NCBI RefSeq assembly: GCF_900113865.1
Contig: NZ_FOQY01000037.1
Location: 20,369-84,368 of the forward strand
DNA length: 64,000 nucleotides
Direction: 5' to 3'
From: Streptosporangium canum
GTDB taxonomy: Bacteria > Actinomycetota > Actinomycetes > Streptosporangiales > Streptosporangiaceae
Shown here one piece after another: positions 17,288-25,238 of the stretch. A program made the position numbers and the translations under genes. The first letter of the stretch is position 1, and each line of letters begins with the position of its first letter. The notes beneath the pieces were generated by a model. That model worked only from the letters and a program-made list of their open reading frames with translations, had not been told where the DNA came from and made no database searches.

Positions 17288-18619
17288 ATGACCTTGTCGG
17301 CACACGGCGGACTGTTCTCCGGGATGTTCGCCAGGGGCGGGGCCGCGCCCGAGGTGTCGGACGCGGCGTGGCTGGCCGCGATGCTGGACGTCGAGGCCGC
17401 GCTGGCCGGCGCCCAGGCGGGGATCGGACTGGTCCCGGAGGAGGCGGCCGCGGCGCTGGAGGAGGCCTGCCGGCCGGAGTTCTTCGACCTGGCCGAGCTG
17501 GGGTGCGGGGCCGCGCCGGCGGGGAACCCGGTGATCCCCCTGGTCGCCGCGCTACGCGAACGGGTCAAGCCCGCGCTGCGGCGGTTCGTGCACTACGGCG
17601 CGACCAGCCAGGACATCAACGACACGGCCGCGATGCTGGTCGCCTGCCGCGCGCTCGCCCCGCTCCTGGCCGACCTGTCCGCCTGCGCCGACGCGTGCGC
17701 GCGGCTGGCCGGCGAGCACCGCGGCACCGTGATGGCCGGGCGCACCGTCCTGCAGCACGCCGTGCCGGTCACCTTCGGGCTGAAGGCGGCCGGCTGGCTG
17801 AGCGCGCTGGACCGGTCGCGGGCGGAGCTGGCGGAGCTGGAGCTGCCCGTCCAGTACGGCGGGGCGGCGGGCACCCTGTCCGTCCTCGGCGAGCGGGGCC
17901 ACGAGGTCCTGCCGCGCCTGGCGGCCGAGCTGGGCCTGGCCGAGCCGCTCCTGCCCTGGCACACCGACCGCACCCCGGTCGCCCGGCTGGCCTGCGCCCT
18001 CGGCACGGCCTCCGGGACGCTCGGCAAGATCGCGACCGATGTGAAGCTGCTGGCCCAGACCGAGGTGGGCGAGGCCGCCGAACCGTCGGCCCCCGGCCGG
18101 GGCGGCTCCAGCGCCATGCCGCACAAGCGCAACCCGGTGGGCGCGATGTCCGTGCTCGCCTGCGTCCAGCGCGTCCCCGGACTGGTGGCCTCGGTGCTCG
18201 CGGGCATGGTCCAGGAGCACGAGCGCGCCGCCGGCCCCTGGCAGGCGGAGTGGGAGACGCTCAGCGAGCTGCTCCGGCTCACCGGCAGCGCCGCGTCCTG
18301 GCTCCGCGAGGTGCTGGAGGGCCTGGCCGTCGACCCCGCGCGGATGCGGGCCAACCTCGACGCGACGCGGGGGCTGCCGATGGCCGAGCACGTCGTCGCC
18401 CGGCTCGGCGGCACCCCCGAGGCGCGCGGGCTGGTGGACGCCGCCTGCGCCAGGGCGGTCGACGAGGGCCTGTCGCTGCGGGAGGCGCTGCCGGCCGCTC
18501 CCGGCCTGAGCCTGACGCCGCAGGAGCTGGACGCCGCCCTGGACCCGGCGGGCTACCTCGGCTCCGCCGGGACCTTCGTCGACCGGGCGCTCGCCGCCCA
18601 CCTGAACCCGCCCGGCTGA
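17288..18619 (+). CDS. pcaB: 3-carboxy-cis,cis-muconate cycloisomerase
   Basis: A 443-residue member of the fumarase/aspartase superfamily, lactonising carboxymuconate in protocatechuate breakdown. The superfamily signature GGSSAMPHKRNPVGAM is present, with HYGATSQDINDTA and AGRTVLQHAVPVTFGLK typical of PcaB. GGAGG before the ATG at 17288 decides this start over the ATG 18 bases upstream. Its dioxygenase partner genes pcaHG, often beside it, are missing here. Confidence 0.92.
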   Translation: MTLSAHGGLFSGMFARGGAAPEVSDAAWLAAMLDVEAALAGAQAGIGLVPEEAAAALEEACRPEFFDLAELGCGAAPAGNPVIPLVAALRERVKPALRRFVHYGATSQDINDTAAMLVACRALAPLLADLSACADACARLAGEHRGTVMAGRTVLQHAVPVTFGLKAAGWLSALDRSRAELAELELPVQYGGAAGTLSVLGERGHEVLPRLAAELGLAEPLLPWHTDRTPVARLACALGTASGTLGKIATDVKLLAQTEVGEAAEPSAPGRGGSSAMPHKRNPVGAMSVLACVQRVPGLVASVLAGMVQEHERAAGPWQAEWETLSELLRLTGSAASWLREVLEGLAVDPARMRANLDATRGLPMAEHVVARLGGTPEARGLVDAACARAVDEGLSLREALPAAPGLSLTPQELDAALDPAGYLGSAGTFVDRALAAHLNPPG

Positions 18620-18671
18620 GCACGGCGCCCCGGACGGGGACAGCCGGGTGAACACGACAAGGAGCTGAAGG

Positions 18672-19070
18672 ATGGACATGTGGAGCGCCGGAGACGCGAC
18701 GCGCCGGTCCGTACTGGGTGACGAGCACGTGGACCGCGCCACCGCGGGCGCCACGCCGTTCACCGCGGACTTCCAGGAGCTCATCACCAAGTACGCCTGG
18801 GGCGAGATCTGGACCCGTCCCGGCCTGGACCGGCGCACCCGTAGCTGCGTCACCCTCGCCCTGCTCACCGCGCTCGGGCACGAACACGAGCTGGCCATGC
18901 ACGTGAGGGCGGCGCTCCGCATCGGTCTCACCGAGGAGGAGATCAAGGAGGTGCTGCTGCAGACCGCGGTCTACGCGGGGGTGCCCGCGGCCAACCGCGC
19001 GTTCGCGGTGGCGCGGGCGGCACTGGAGTCCGACCGGAACGGGGAGGATGGGGATGGACGGACCGGTTGA
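18672..19070 (+). CDS. pcaC: 4-carboxymuconolactone decarboxylase
   Basis: A 132-residue AhpD-fold enzyme decarboxylating 4-carboxymuconolactone to the enol-lactone. FTADFQELITKYAWGEIWTR, TLALLTALGHEHELAMHVRA and GVPAANRAFAVAR are characteristic. In many actinobacteria this domain is fused to the enol-lactone hydrolase as PcaL. Here it stands alone and no pcaD is in the window. AAGGAG precedes the ATG. It overlaps the IclR gene at its 3' end. Confidence 0.93.
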   Translation: MDMWSAGDATRRSVLGDEHVDRATAGATPFTADFQELITKYAWGEIWTRPGLDRRTRSCVTLALLTALGHEHELAMHVRAALRIGLTEEEIKEVLLQTAVYAGVPAANRAFAVARAALESDRNGEDGDGRTG

Positions 19071-19857
19071 CCGCGGCTCTGACCACGTGCAGTCGCTGGC
19101 CCGGGGGCTGTCGGTGATCCGGGCGTTCGGCGCGGCCACCCCCGAGCTGACGCTCAGCGAGGTCGCCCGCGCCACCGGCCTGACCCGCGCGGCGGCCCGG
19201 CGGTTCCTGCTGACCCTGGTCGACCTGGGCTACGTCCGGACCGACGGGCGGCTGTTCGCGCTCTCCCCGCGCGTCCTGGAGCTCGGTTACGCCTACCTGT
19301 CCGGGCTCTCGCTGCCCGAGATGGCCGAGCCGCACCTGGCGCGGCTCGTCGCCGAGGTGCGCGAGTCGGCGTCGATGGCGGTGCTCGACGGCGGGGACAT
19401 CGTCTACGTGGCCCGGGTGGCGACCACGCGGATCATGCGGGTGTCCATCGACATCGGCACCCGCTTCCCGGCCCACTGCACCTCGATGGGGCGGGTGCTG
19501 CTCGCCGGGCTGCCCGCCGGCGAGCTGGACGCCCGTCTCGGCCGCGCCGGGCTGCGCGGGTTCACCGCCCGGACCCTCACCACGCCCTCCGCCCTCCGGG
19601 CCGAGCTGGACCGCGTCCGCTCCCAGGGCTGGGCGATGGTCGACCAGGAGCTGGAGGAGGGGCTGCGCTCGGTCGCCGTGCCCGTCCGGGATCGTTCCGG
19701 CCGGGTGGTCGCCGCGATGAACATCTCCTCCCACGCGAGCCAGACGACCGTCGAATCCGTCCGGAGCGACCTGCTGCCGCCGCTGCTGGCCGCCGCGGCG
19801 CGGGTGGAGGCCGACCTGCACGCGACGGGAGTGACGGGCACCGCGTTCTCCCGCTGA
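19054..19857 (+). CDS. IclR-family regulator of the pca cluster (PcaR/PobR type)
   Basis: A 267-residue regulator. The winged HTH is LTLSEVARATGLTRAAARRF and the effector domain includes RVSIDIGTRFPAHCTSMGRV and VDQELEEGLRSVAVPV, as in PcaR/PobR/PcaU activators of the beta-ketoadipate pathway. The coding region overlaps pcaC by 17 bases. I prefer the second ATG (19054), six bases from GGGGAGG. The first ATG at 19048 abuts it. It probably controls the upstream pca genes. Confidence 0.9.
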   Translation: MDGPVDRGSDHVQSLARGLSVIRAFGAATPELTLSEVARATGLTRAAARRFLLTLVDLGYVRTDGRLFALSPRVLELGYAYLSGLSLPEMAEPHLARLVAEVRESASMAVLDGGDIVYVARVATTRIMRVSIDIGTRFPAHCTSMGRVLLAGLPAGELDARLGRAGLRGFTARTLTTPSALRAELDRVRSQGWAMVDQELEEGLRSVAVPVRDRSGRVVAAMNISSHASQTTVESVRSDLLPPLLAAAARVEADLHATGVTGTAFSR

Positions 19858-19871
19858 CCCGCCGGGATCGA

Positions 19872-19885
19872 TGACAACGTTGTCA
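19872..19885. promoter_or_regulatory. LacI-type operator upstream of its own gene
   Basis: TGACAACGTTGTCA is a perfect 14-bp palindrome 29 bases before the LacI start at 19915. The identical 14-mer, with GA before it in both cases, lies at 26576-26589 before the sugar-binding lipoprotein gene. Confidence 0.8.
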
Positions 19886-19914
19886 ACGGCGGGGACATGG
19901 GCGATGATCGGGCC

Positions 19915-20904
19915 GTGACAGACAGTGTCCACGGACGTCCCACCATGAAAGACGTCGCCGCGGCGGCCGGGGTGGCGCTCAAGACCGTCTCCCGGGTCGT
20001 CAACGAGGAGCCGGGGGTCAACCCCGCCACGGCCGAGCGGGTCCTGTCCGCCATCGAACGGCTCGGCTACCGGCGCAACGAGAGCGCCCGGGTGCTCCGC
20101 CGGGGCCGGACCGCGAGCATCGGCCTGGTGATCGAGGACGTGGCCGACCCGTTCTACTCCGGGATCAGCCGCGCGGTCGAGGACGTGGCGCTCCGGCACG
20201 GATCACTGGTGCTCAGCGGCTCCTCGGGGGAGGAGCCCCGGCGCGAGCGGGAGCTCGTCCTCACCTTCTGCTCCCGCCGGGTGGACGGCCTGATCATCGT
20301 GCCGGCCGGGACCGACCACGGATACCTCAGGCCCGAGCTCGACGCGGGGATCCCCGCCGTCTTCGCCGACCGGCCCGGCGGCCTGGACCTGGACACCGTG
20401 ATCTGCGACAACAACGGCGGGGCGCACACCGGGGTCACCCACCTGATCCGGCACGGCCACCGCCGTGTCGCCTTCCTCGGCGACAGCGCCTCCATCTTCA
20501 CCGCCGCCGAACGCCTGTACGGCTACCGCCGCGCCGTCGAGGACGCGGGCCTGCCGGTCGACGAGTCGCTGGTGGCGATGGGCCCTCCGGAGCGGGCCGG
20601 GCCCGCGCTGACCCGGATGTTCGCCGGAGACGACCCGCCCACGGCGGTGTTCACCGGCAACGGCCGGATCACCGTGGCCGTGCTGCGCACCGGCCACCGG
20701 CTCGCCATGGTCGGCTTCGACGACTTCGAGCTCGCCGACCTGCTGGTGCCCGGCGTGACCGTGGTGGCCCAGGACCCGGCGAGGCTCGGCCGCGCCGCCG
20801 CCGAGCTGCTCTTCCGCCGCATCATGGGCGGACCGGGCGCCGCCGAGCGGATCGAGCTGCCCACCCGTCTCATCCCCCGCGGTTCGGGAGAGCTCCGGCC
20901 GTAG
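19915..20904 (+). CDS. LacI-family repressor of the carbohydrate ABC operon
   Basis: A 329-residue repressor. The HTH is TMKDVAAAAGVALKTVSRVV, the hinge is RRNESARVLRRGRTASIGLV and the effector domain contains VDGLIIVPAG, DNNGGAHTGVTHLI and MVGFDDFELADLL. I chose the GTG at 19915. The ATG at 19897 is an alternative. The palindrome TGACAACGTTGTCA upstream of this gene and upstream of the ABC operon at 26525 links them. The MFS and ArsR-like genes in between have a different operator. Confidence 0.92.
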   Translation: MTDSVHGRPTMKDVAAAAGVALKTVSRVVNEEPGVNPATAERVLSAIERLGYRRNESARVLRRGRTASIGLVIEDVADPFYSGISRAVEDVALRHGSLVLSGSSGEEPRRERELVLTFCSRRVDGLIIVPAGTDHGYLRPELDAGIPAVFADRPGGLDLDTVICDNNGGAHTGVTHLIRHGHRRVAFLGDSASIFTAAERLYGYRRAVEDAGLPVDESLVAMGPPERAGPALTRMFAGDDPPTAVFTGNGRITVAVLRTGHRLAMVGFDDFELADLLVPGVTVVAQDPARLGRAAAELLFRRIMGGPGAAERIELPTRLIPRGSGELRP

Positions 20905-20946
20905 GCCGCCTCGCGGGAGCGATCACGCCGGGGCGGGTTTCCCTGA

Positions 20947-20988
20947 TCCGGAGGATCGGCCTCACCTGGTGAGGCGGATCTTCCCGGA
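20947..20988. terminator. Bidirectional terminator between convergent LacI and MFS genes
   Basis: GCCTCACC and GGTGAGGC pair around a single base, extended outward by GATC/GATC and CCGG/CCGG pairs with small mismatches. It lies between two convergent stop codons (20904 and 21036). Confidence 0.6.
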
Positions 20989-21035
20989 CCAGGGAACGTG
21001 CCGGTCTCCGGCGGGCCCCGATCCCAGGCGTCCGG

Positions 21036-22235
21036 TCAGGAGGACGCCGGGCGCAGGGACCGGTGCAGGGCGAGGGAGCAGCCGATGGTCGCGGCTCCGG
21101 CGAGGACGATCGCCAGGTGCGGCGCGGTCAGCTCGGCGGCCAGGCCCACGAGGGCGGCGCCCGCCGCCTGGCCGGTCATCATCCCCGCCGTCGCCAGGCC
21201 GAAGGCCTGTCCCCGGACCGGCTCGGGCACCGCCGCCACGAACCCCCGCTGCAGCCCGAGCTGGTAGGAGGCGCTGCCCAGCGTGGCGAGCAGGGCGAGC
21301 AGGGCGGCCCACGCGAAGCCCGGCTGGAGGGCGAAGCCGAGCAGCGGAACGCCCGACAGCACCGCGAGCGGCAGCGCCAGCCGCTCGCGCGTCGAGGGTG
21401 AGGCGAACCGGCCGACGGCGAGGTTGCCGGCCGCCATGCCCAGCGACGCGGCGGCGAGCGCGATCCCGGCCGTGCCGCCCAGGTAGGGGACGAACATCGC
21501 CTCGGCGCCCACCACGAACGACACCGGCAGCCACTGGGCGAGCAGCAGCCCGCGCACCCTCGGGTCGGCCAGCAGGCTCCGGTTGACCCGCAGCGTCTCC
21601 CGTACGGCACCGCCCTCCCCCGCGCCCCGGGCGGGGAGGTCGGGCAGGCCGGCTCGGAGCACCAGGGCGGCCACGGCGGACAGTCCGGCGGTGACGGCCA
21701 GCGCCCCGGCGGGACCCGCGGCCGCGAGGATGCCGCCGCCCACGGCCAGCCCGCCGATCTGCGCCCCGGCCGCGGTCATCGACAGCACGGACCTGGCCAG
21801 CACGAACGCGTCGCCCGGCAGCAGGTCCGGCAGGAGGGCGGTACGGGCCGCCAGGAAGACCGGCGAGAACAGGCCGGTGACGAGGACCAGAGCGAGCATC
21901 GCCCAGACAGACAGCCCGGCGAAGGCCAGCAGCAGGCAGGTCACCACCCGGACCAGCTCTCCGGCGATCATCAGCAGGCGCGGCCGTATCCGGTCGGCCA
22001 GCGAGAGCAGGAACGTCCCGCCGACGATGTAGGGGAGGAAGCCCAGCATGTACGCCGCGGCCGACAGGCCCGGCGAGCCGGTCCGCGCGTAGACCAGCGC
22101 CGCCAGGGCCAGCATCTTGACCTGGTCTCCGGCCACCAGGAGCGTGAAGCTCCCGAACAGCACCCGGAACTCCCGGCTCGCGAAGACCTCGCCGTAGGTC
22201 GCGGCGCGCTCATGTGTGGTGGTCATGCGCGCCAT
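21036..22235 (-). CDS. MFS_3-type drug/metabolite exporter
   Basis: A 399-residue major facilitator with about 12 helices of the macrolide/enterobactin exporter-like group. It begins ATYGEVFASREFRVLFGSFT and LALAALVYARTGSPGLSAAA, with LADRIRPRLLMIAGE as the loop motif. The drug or metabolite is unknown. It diverges from a winged-helix regulator with a perfect palindrome between them, the usual set-up for an inducible efflux pump. The start is either of two nearby ATGs (22235 or 22226). Neither has a clear SD. Confidence 0.88.
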   Translation of the reverse strand: MARMTTTHERAATYGEVFASREFRVLFGSFTLLVAGDQVKMLALAALVYARTGSPGLSAAAYMLGFLPYIVGGTFLLSLADRIRPRLLMIAGELVRVVTCLLLAFAGLSVWAMLALVLVTGLFSPVFLAARTALLPDLLPGDAFVLARSVLSMTAAGAQIGGLAVGGGILAAAGPAGALAVTAGLSAVAALVLRAGLPDLPARGAGEGGAVRETLRVNRSLLADPRVRGLLLAQWLPVSFVVGAEAMFVPYLGGTAGIALAAASLGMAAGNLAVGRFASPSTRERLALPLAVLSGVPLLGFALQPGFAWAALLALLATLGSASYQLGLQRGFVAAVPEPVRGQAFGLATAGMMTGQAAGAALVGLAAELTAPHLAIVLAGAATIGCSLALHRSLRPASS

Positions 22236-22265
22236 GCTCGGGGAGCCGGAGGTAACTGGCTAAGC

Positions 22266-22283
22266 TTTCGGATATATCCGAAA
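22266..22283. promoter_or_regulatory. 18-bp perfect palindrome between MFS and winged-helix genes
   Basis: TTTCGGATATATCCGAAA reads the same on both strands. It lies 9 bases before the regulator ATG (22293) and about 30 bases from the MFS start, so one bound dimer could block both. Confidence 0.75.
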
Positions 22284-22292
22284 GGTCGTGTG

Positions 22293-23279
22293 ATGGTCTA
22301 CCTGATCGAGGTCAGCCCGCAGGACATCGTGGCGAGCAGGTTCGCCATCTCCCCGCTCATCGTGACCAAGCACACGCTCTGGCTGCTGTCCGGCAAGAAG
22401 GAGGCCGGAGTATGGCGCGCCTGGGTGGACCGGGTGCGGGAGCCGTACCAGAACCTGCTGGCCCGGCGGCCGGGCCTGGGAGCCATGGTGGCGCTGTTCC
22501 GGGAGCGGCGGTACAACGCCGACTTCCCCGCGCCGCCGCCGGCCGGGGTGAACACCCCGTTCGGGGTGGAGCTCGCGGCCGTGCGGGCGACCCCGGCCGC
22601 CCAGGCGCGCGACGAGATCGCCAGGAACCTGGACGGCATGGCGCGGCTCCCGGACTCCGTCATGGACGTGCTGCTCGCACCGGAGGTCGTGGACCTGTTC
22701 GCCGACGCGCTCCAGGGTGTCTGGGAGGAGATCGTCGCACCCGCGTGGCCGCGCTTCCACGCGGTGCTGGAGCGGGACGTGATCCAGCGGGCGGGCCGCC
22801 TGGCCACCTACGGCTGGGCGGCGGCGCTGGCCGACCTCGGCCCCCAGGTGCGCTGGCGCCCGGACGGCGTCATCGAGGTCCGCGCGATGAGCCCGGACGA
22901 GACATACCGGCTCGACGGGCGCGGCCTGCTCTTCGTGCCGACCGTGCTGCCGGTGGGGGTGGGCTCCTACCTTGAGCACGCGTGGCCGTACGCGATCAGC
23001 TATCCGGCCCGGGGCGCCGGGATCGCCCAGGAGGCGCCGGACGGCCTCGCCGGGCTGATCGGCCGGACCAGGACCCGCGTCCTGCTGGAGCTGGCCGGCC
23101 CGGCGACCACCACCCAGCTCGTCACCCTGCTCGGCCTGAGCCTGGGCACCGTCGGCGGCCATCTGGCCGCGCTGCGGAAGGCCGGGCTGGTCACCGGGAG
23201 CCGCACCGGCCGCGGCGTCCTCTACCACCGCACCGCGCTGGGCGACTCCCTGGTCAGCCCTCCGGCGTCGCCGCGCTGA
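22293..23279 (+). CDS. ArsR/SmtB-like winged-helix regulator with DUF5937-type N-terminal domain
   Basis: A 328-residue regulator. A long N-terminal region (VYLIEVSPQDIVASRFAISP, LVTKHTLWLL-like segment, then LARRPGLGAMVALF) resembles DUF5937 proteins. The C-terminal winged helix reads RTRVLLELAGPATTTQLVTL, LGLSLGTVGGHLAALRKAGL and GRGVLYHRT. GAAAGG precedes ATG 22293. It is divergent from the MFS exporter and the palindrome between them suggests autoregulation and control of efflux. The ligand is unknown. Confidence 0.85.
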   Translation: MVYLIEVSPQDIVASRFAISPLIVTKHTLWLLSGKKEAGVWRAWVDRVREPYQNLLARRPGLGAMVALFRERRYNADFPAPPPAGVNTPFGVELAAVRATPAAQARDEIARNLDGMARLPDSVMDVLLAPEVVDLFADALQGVWEEIVAPAWPRFHAVLERDVIQRAGRLATYGWAAALADLGPQVRWRPDGVIEVRAMSPDETYRLDGRGLLFVPTVLPVGVGSYLEHAWPYAISYPARGAGIAQEAPDGLAGLIGRTRTRVLLELAGPATTTQLVTLLGLSLGTVGGHLAALRKAGLVTGSRTGRGVLYHRTALGDSLVSPPASPR

Positions 23280-23318
23280 GCCGGCGCGTGGGCCCCCGGG
23301 CGCGGGCCGGCCCTCCGG

Positions 23319-23396
23319 CGCCCCCGCCGTGGGACGGCGCGCGGGTCAGCCCTTCAGCGCCCCCGCCGTGGGATGGCGCGCGGGTCAGCCCTTCAG
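23319..23396. repeat. 39-bp tandem duplication across the permease stop codon
   Basis: Bases 23319-23357 and 23358-23396 are abutting 39-mers differing at one position. The unit contains the last four codons and stop of the permease gene ending at 23385 plus 27 bases beyond. The second copy is outside the gene, a decoy tail. Confidence 0.85.
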
Positions 23397-24302
23397 CGCC
23401 CCGGCCATCAGCCCGCGCATGAAGAACCGGCCGAGCAGGACGTAGACGATCATCGTGGGGACGGACGCGAGCAGGGCCGCGGCCATCTGCTGGCTGTAGG
23501 GGACGGTCTGGGCGCCGGCGATGTTGTTGAGCATGACGGTGGTGGGCCAGCTCTGCGGGCCGGTGAGGAAGACGGCGAACAGGAAGTCGTTCCACATCGA
23601 GGTGAACTGCCAGATGATCACCACCGCGAAGGCCGGTCCGGAGACCGGCAGCACCACCGACCAGTAGGTCCGCAGCATCCCCGCGCCGTCCACCCGGGCG
23701 GCCTCGATGAGCTCGTCCGGGATGGTGACGTAGTAGTTGCGGAAGATCAGCGTGCAGATCGGGATGCCGTAGACCACGTGCGCCAGGAGCAGCCCCGGGA
23801 TCGCGCCGTAGAAGACGCCCGGCGTCCCGGTGAGGGACTGGGTGATCTCGTTGAGCTTCACCAGGAGCTGGACCAGCGGGATCATCACCCCCTGGTAGGG
23901 GATGAACATGCCGAACAGGAACAGCGTGAACAGCACGTCGGCGCCGGGGAAGCGCCACTTCGACAGCACGTAGCCGTTCATGGAGCCCAGGACCGCCGAG
24001 ATCAGCGCGCCGGGTACGGCCAGCAGCACGCTGTTCCAGATGCCTGGGGCGAGCTTCTCCCAGGCCACCCGCCACGGCTGTGCCGTCCACACCTCCGGGA
24101 GCGCCCAGGCCCGTCCGGGATCGGCCTCGGTCAGCGGCTTGAAGCTGGTGACCAGCAGGACGTAGACCGGGATCAGGAAGATCACCAGGAAGGCGACCAG
24201 CAGCGCCAGCCGGATCCCGCGCGCCCGGCCCGCCCGCCGCCTGGCCCGGCCGCCCGGGTCCTCCGCCCGCGCGGGCGGAGCCGGCGTCTCGGTAACCGTC
24301 AT
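23385..24302 (-). CDS. Carbohydrate ABC transporter permease (MalG type)
   Basis: A 305-residue inner-membrane subunit with six helices. The EAA loop that contacts the ATPase is EAARVDGAGMLRTYWSVVLP. SFKPLTEADPGRAW is typical of the MalG-type family. Its ATG overlaps the stop of the preceding permease (ATGA), showing translational coupling. No ATPase gene is in this operon, so a shared MsiK-like ATPase encoded elsewhere is likely, as usual for actinomycete sugar importers. The sugar is unknown. The last codons lie in a 39-bp tandem duplication. Confidence 0.93.
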   Translation of the reverse strand: MTVTETPAPPARAEDPGGRARRRAGRARGIRLALLVAFLVIFLIPVYVLLVTSFKPLTEADPGRAWALPEVWTAQPWRVAWEKLAPGIWNSVLLAVPGALISAVLGSMNGYVLSKWRFPGADVLFTLFLFGMFIPYQGVMIPLVQLLVKLNEITQSLTGTPGVFYGAIPGLLLAHVVYGIPICTLIFRNYYVTIPDELIEAARVDGAGMLRTYWSVVLPVSGPAFAVVIIWQFTSMWNDFLFAVFLTGPQSWPTTVMLNNIAGAQTVPYSQQMAAALLASVPTMIVYVLLGRFFMRGLMAGALKG

Positions 24303-25186
24303 GGCCGCCTCTCCTTGCGAAGGGTCCAGACCAGGTAGGGGATGACGAACACGCTCACCGCGAGCACGATGTAGGAGGCGATGGTGGCGCCCTTGGCCGG
24401 GTCGTGGGAGTCGAAGACCGCCACCCACATGAACACGGCGGGGACGTCGGTGATGATCTGCTTGCCGGACACCGCGACGATCAGGTCGAAGACCTTGAGG
24501 GAGATGTGCCCGAGGATGATCAGCGCGGACAGGGTCACCGGGCGGAGCAGCGGCAGCACGATGTGCCGGTAGACCTGCCACTCGGTGCAGCCGTCCACCC
24601 GGGCGGCCTCCCGGAGGTCTTCGGGGACGCCCCGGAAGCCCGCCAGGAACAGCGCCATGACATATCCAGACATTTGCCATATCGCCGGGATGGCCATGGC
24701 CGCCATCCCCCAGTCCGGGTTCCGGAACCACTCCCACTGCAGGAAGTCCAGGCCCAGGCTGTCGAACAGCCGGTTCAGCCCGACCGCCCGCTCGTCCTGG
24801 CCGGAGTTCATCAGCCAGCGCCAGACGACCCCGGTCGCCACGAACGAGATCGCCATCGGGAACAGGTAGACGGCCCGGAAGGTCCCCTCCCCCCTGATCC
24901 CCTTCTCCATGAGGAACGCCAGCAGCCAGCCCAGCGCCAGCGCCCCGCCCACGAACACCACGGTGAAGACGATCGCGTGGTCGACCGAGATGCCCCAGCG
25001 CTTCTGGTCCCAGAGCGTGACGAAGTTCTCCAGGCCGACGAAGCTCCCCTCGGAGATCTCATCGTGTCTGTCGGTCATGGCCAGCCGGAAGTTCCAGCCG
25101 AGCATGCCGTACACGAAGACCGCGATGGCGATGATCGACGGCATGACCAGCAGCAGCCCCGGCAGCCACCTGCGCACCCGTGTCAC
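24299..25186 (-). CDS. Carbohydrate ABC transporter permease (MalF type)
   Basis: A 295-residue membrane subunit with six helices. FLAGFRGVPEDLREAARVDG and CTEWQVYRHIVLPLLRPVTL form the EAA region. GGAAGGGG five bases before GTG 25186 fixes the start. Between this gene and the binding protein lies a 28-bp perfect palindrome able to form a hairpin, which could lower permease synthesis relative to the binding protein. It forms the importer with the neighbouring lipoprotein and the MalG-type subunit. Confidence 0.92.
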   Translation of the reverse strand: MTRVRRWLPGLLLVMPSIIAIAVFVYGMLGWNFRLAMTDRHDEISEGSFVGLENFVTLWDQKRWGISVDHAIVFTVVFVGGALALGWLLAFLMEKGIRGEGTFRAVYLFPMAISFVATGVVWRWLMNSGQDERAVGLNRLFDSLGLDFLQWEWFRNPDWGMAAMAIPAIWQMSGYVMALFLAGFRGVPEDLREAARVDGCTEWQVYRHIVLPLLRPVTLSALIILGHISLKVFDLIVAVSGKQIITDVPAVFMWVAVFDSHDPAKGATIASYIVLAVSVFVIPYLVWTLRKERRP

Positions 25187-25204
25187 TGACACCCCTTCCA
25201 CGAG

Positions 25205-25232
25205 GTACGGCCCGCGGCGCCGCGGGCCGTAC
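25205..25232 (-). terminator. 28-bp hairpin between binding protein and permease genes (attenuator)
   Basis: GTACGGCCCGCGGC (25205-25218) is followed directly by its reverse complement (25219-25232). It sits just after the lipoprotein stop and before the permease SD. Such hairpins usually protect the upstream mRNA or partly terminate. That role is inferred. Confidence 0.7.
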
Positions 25233-25238
25233 CGGACG

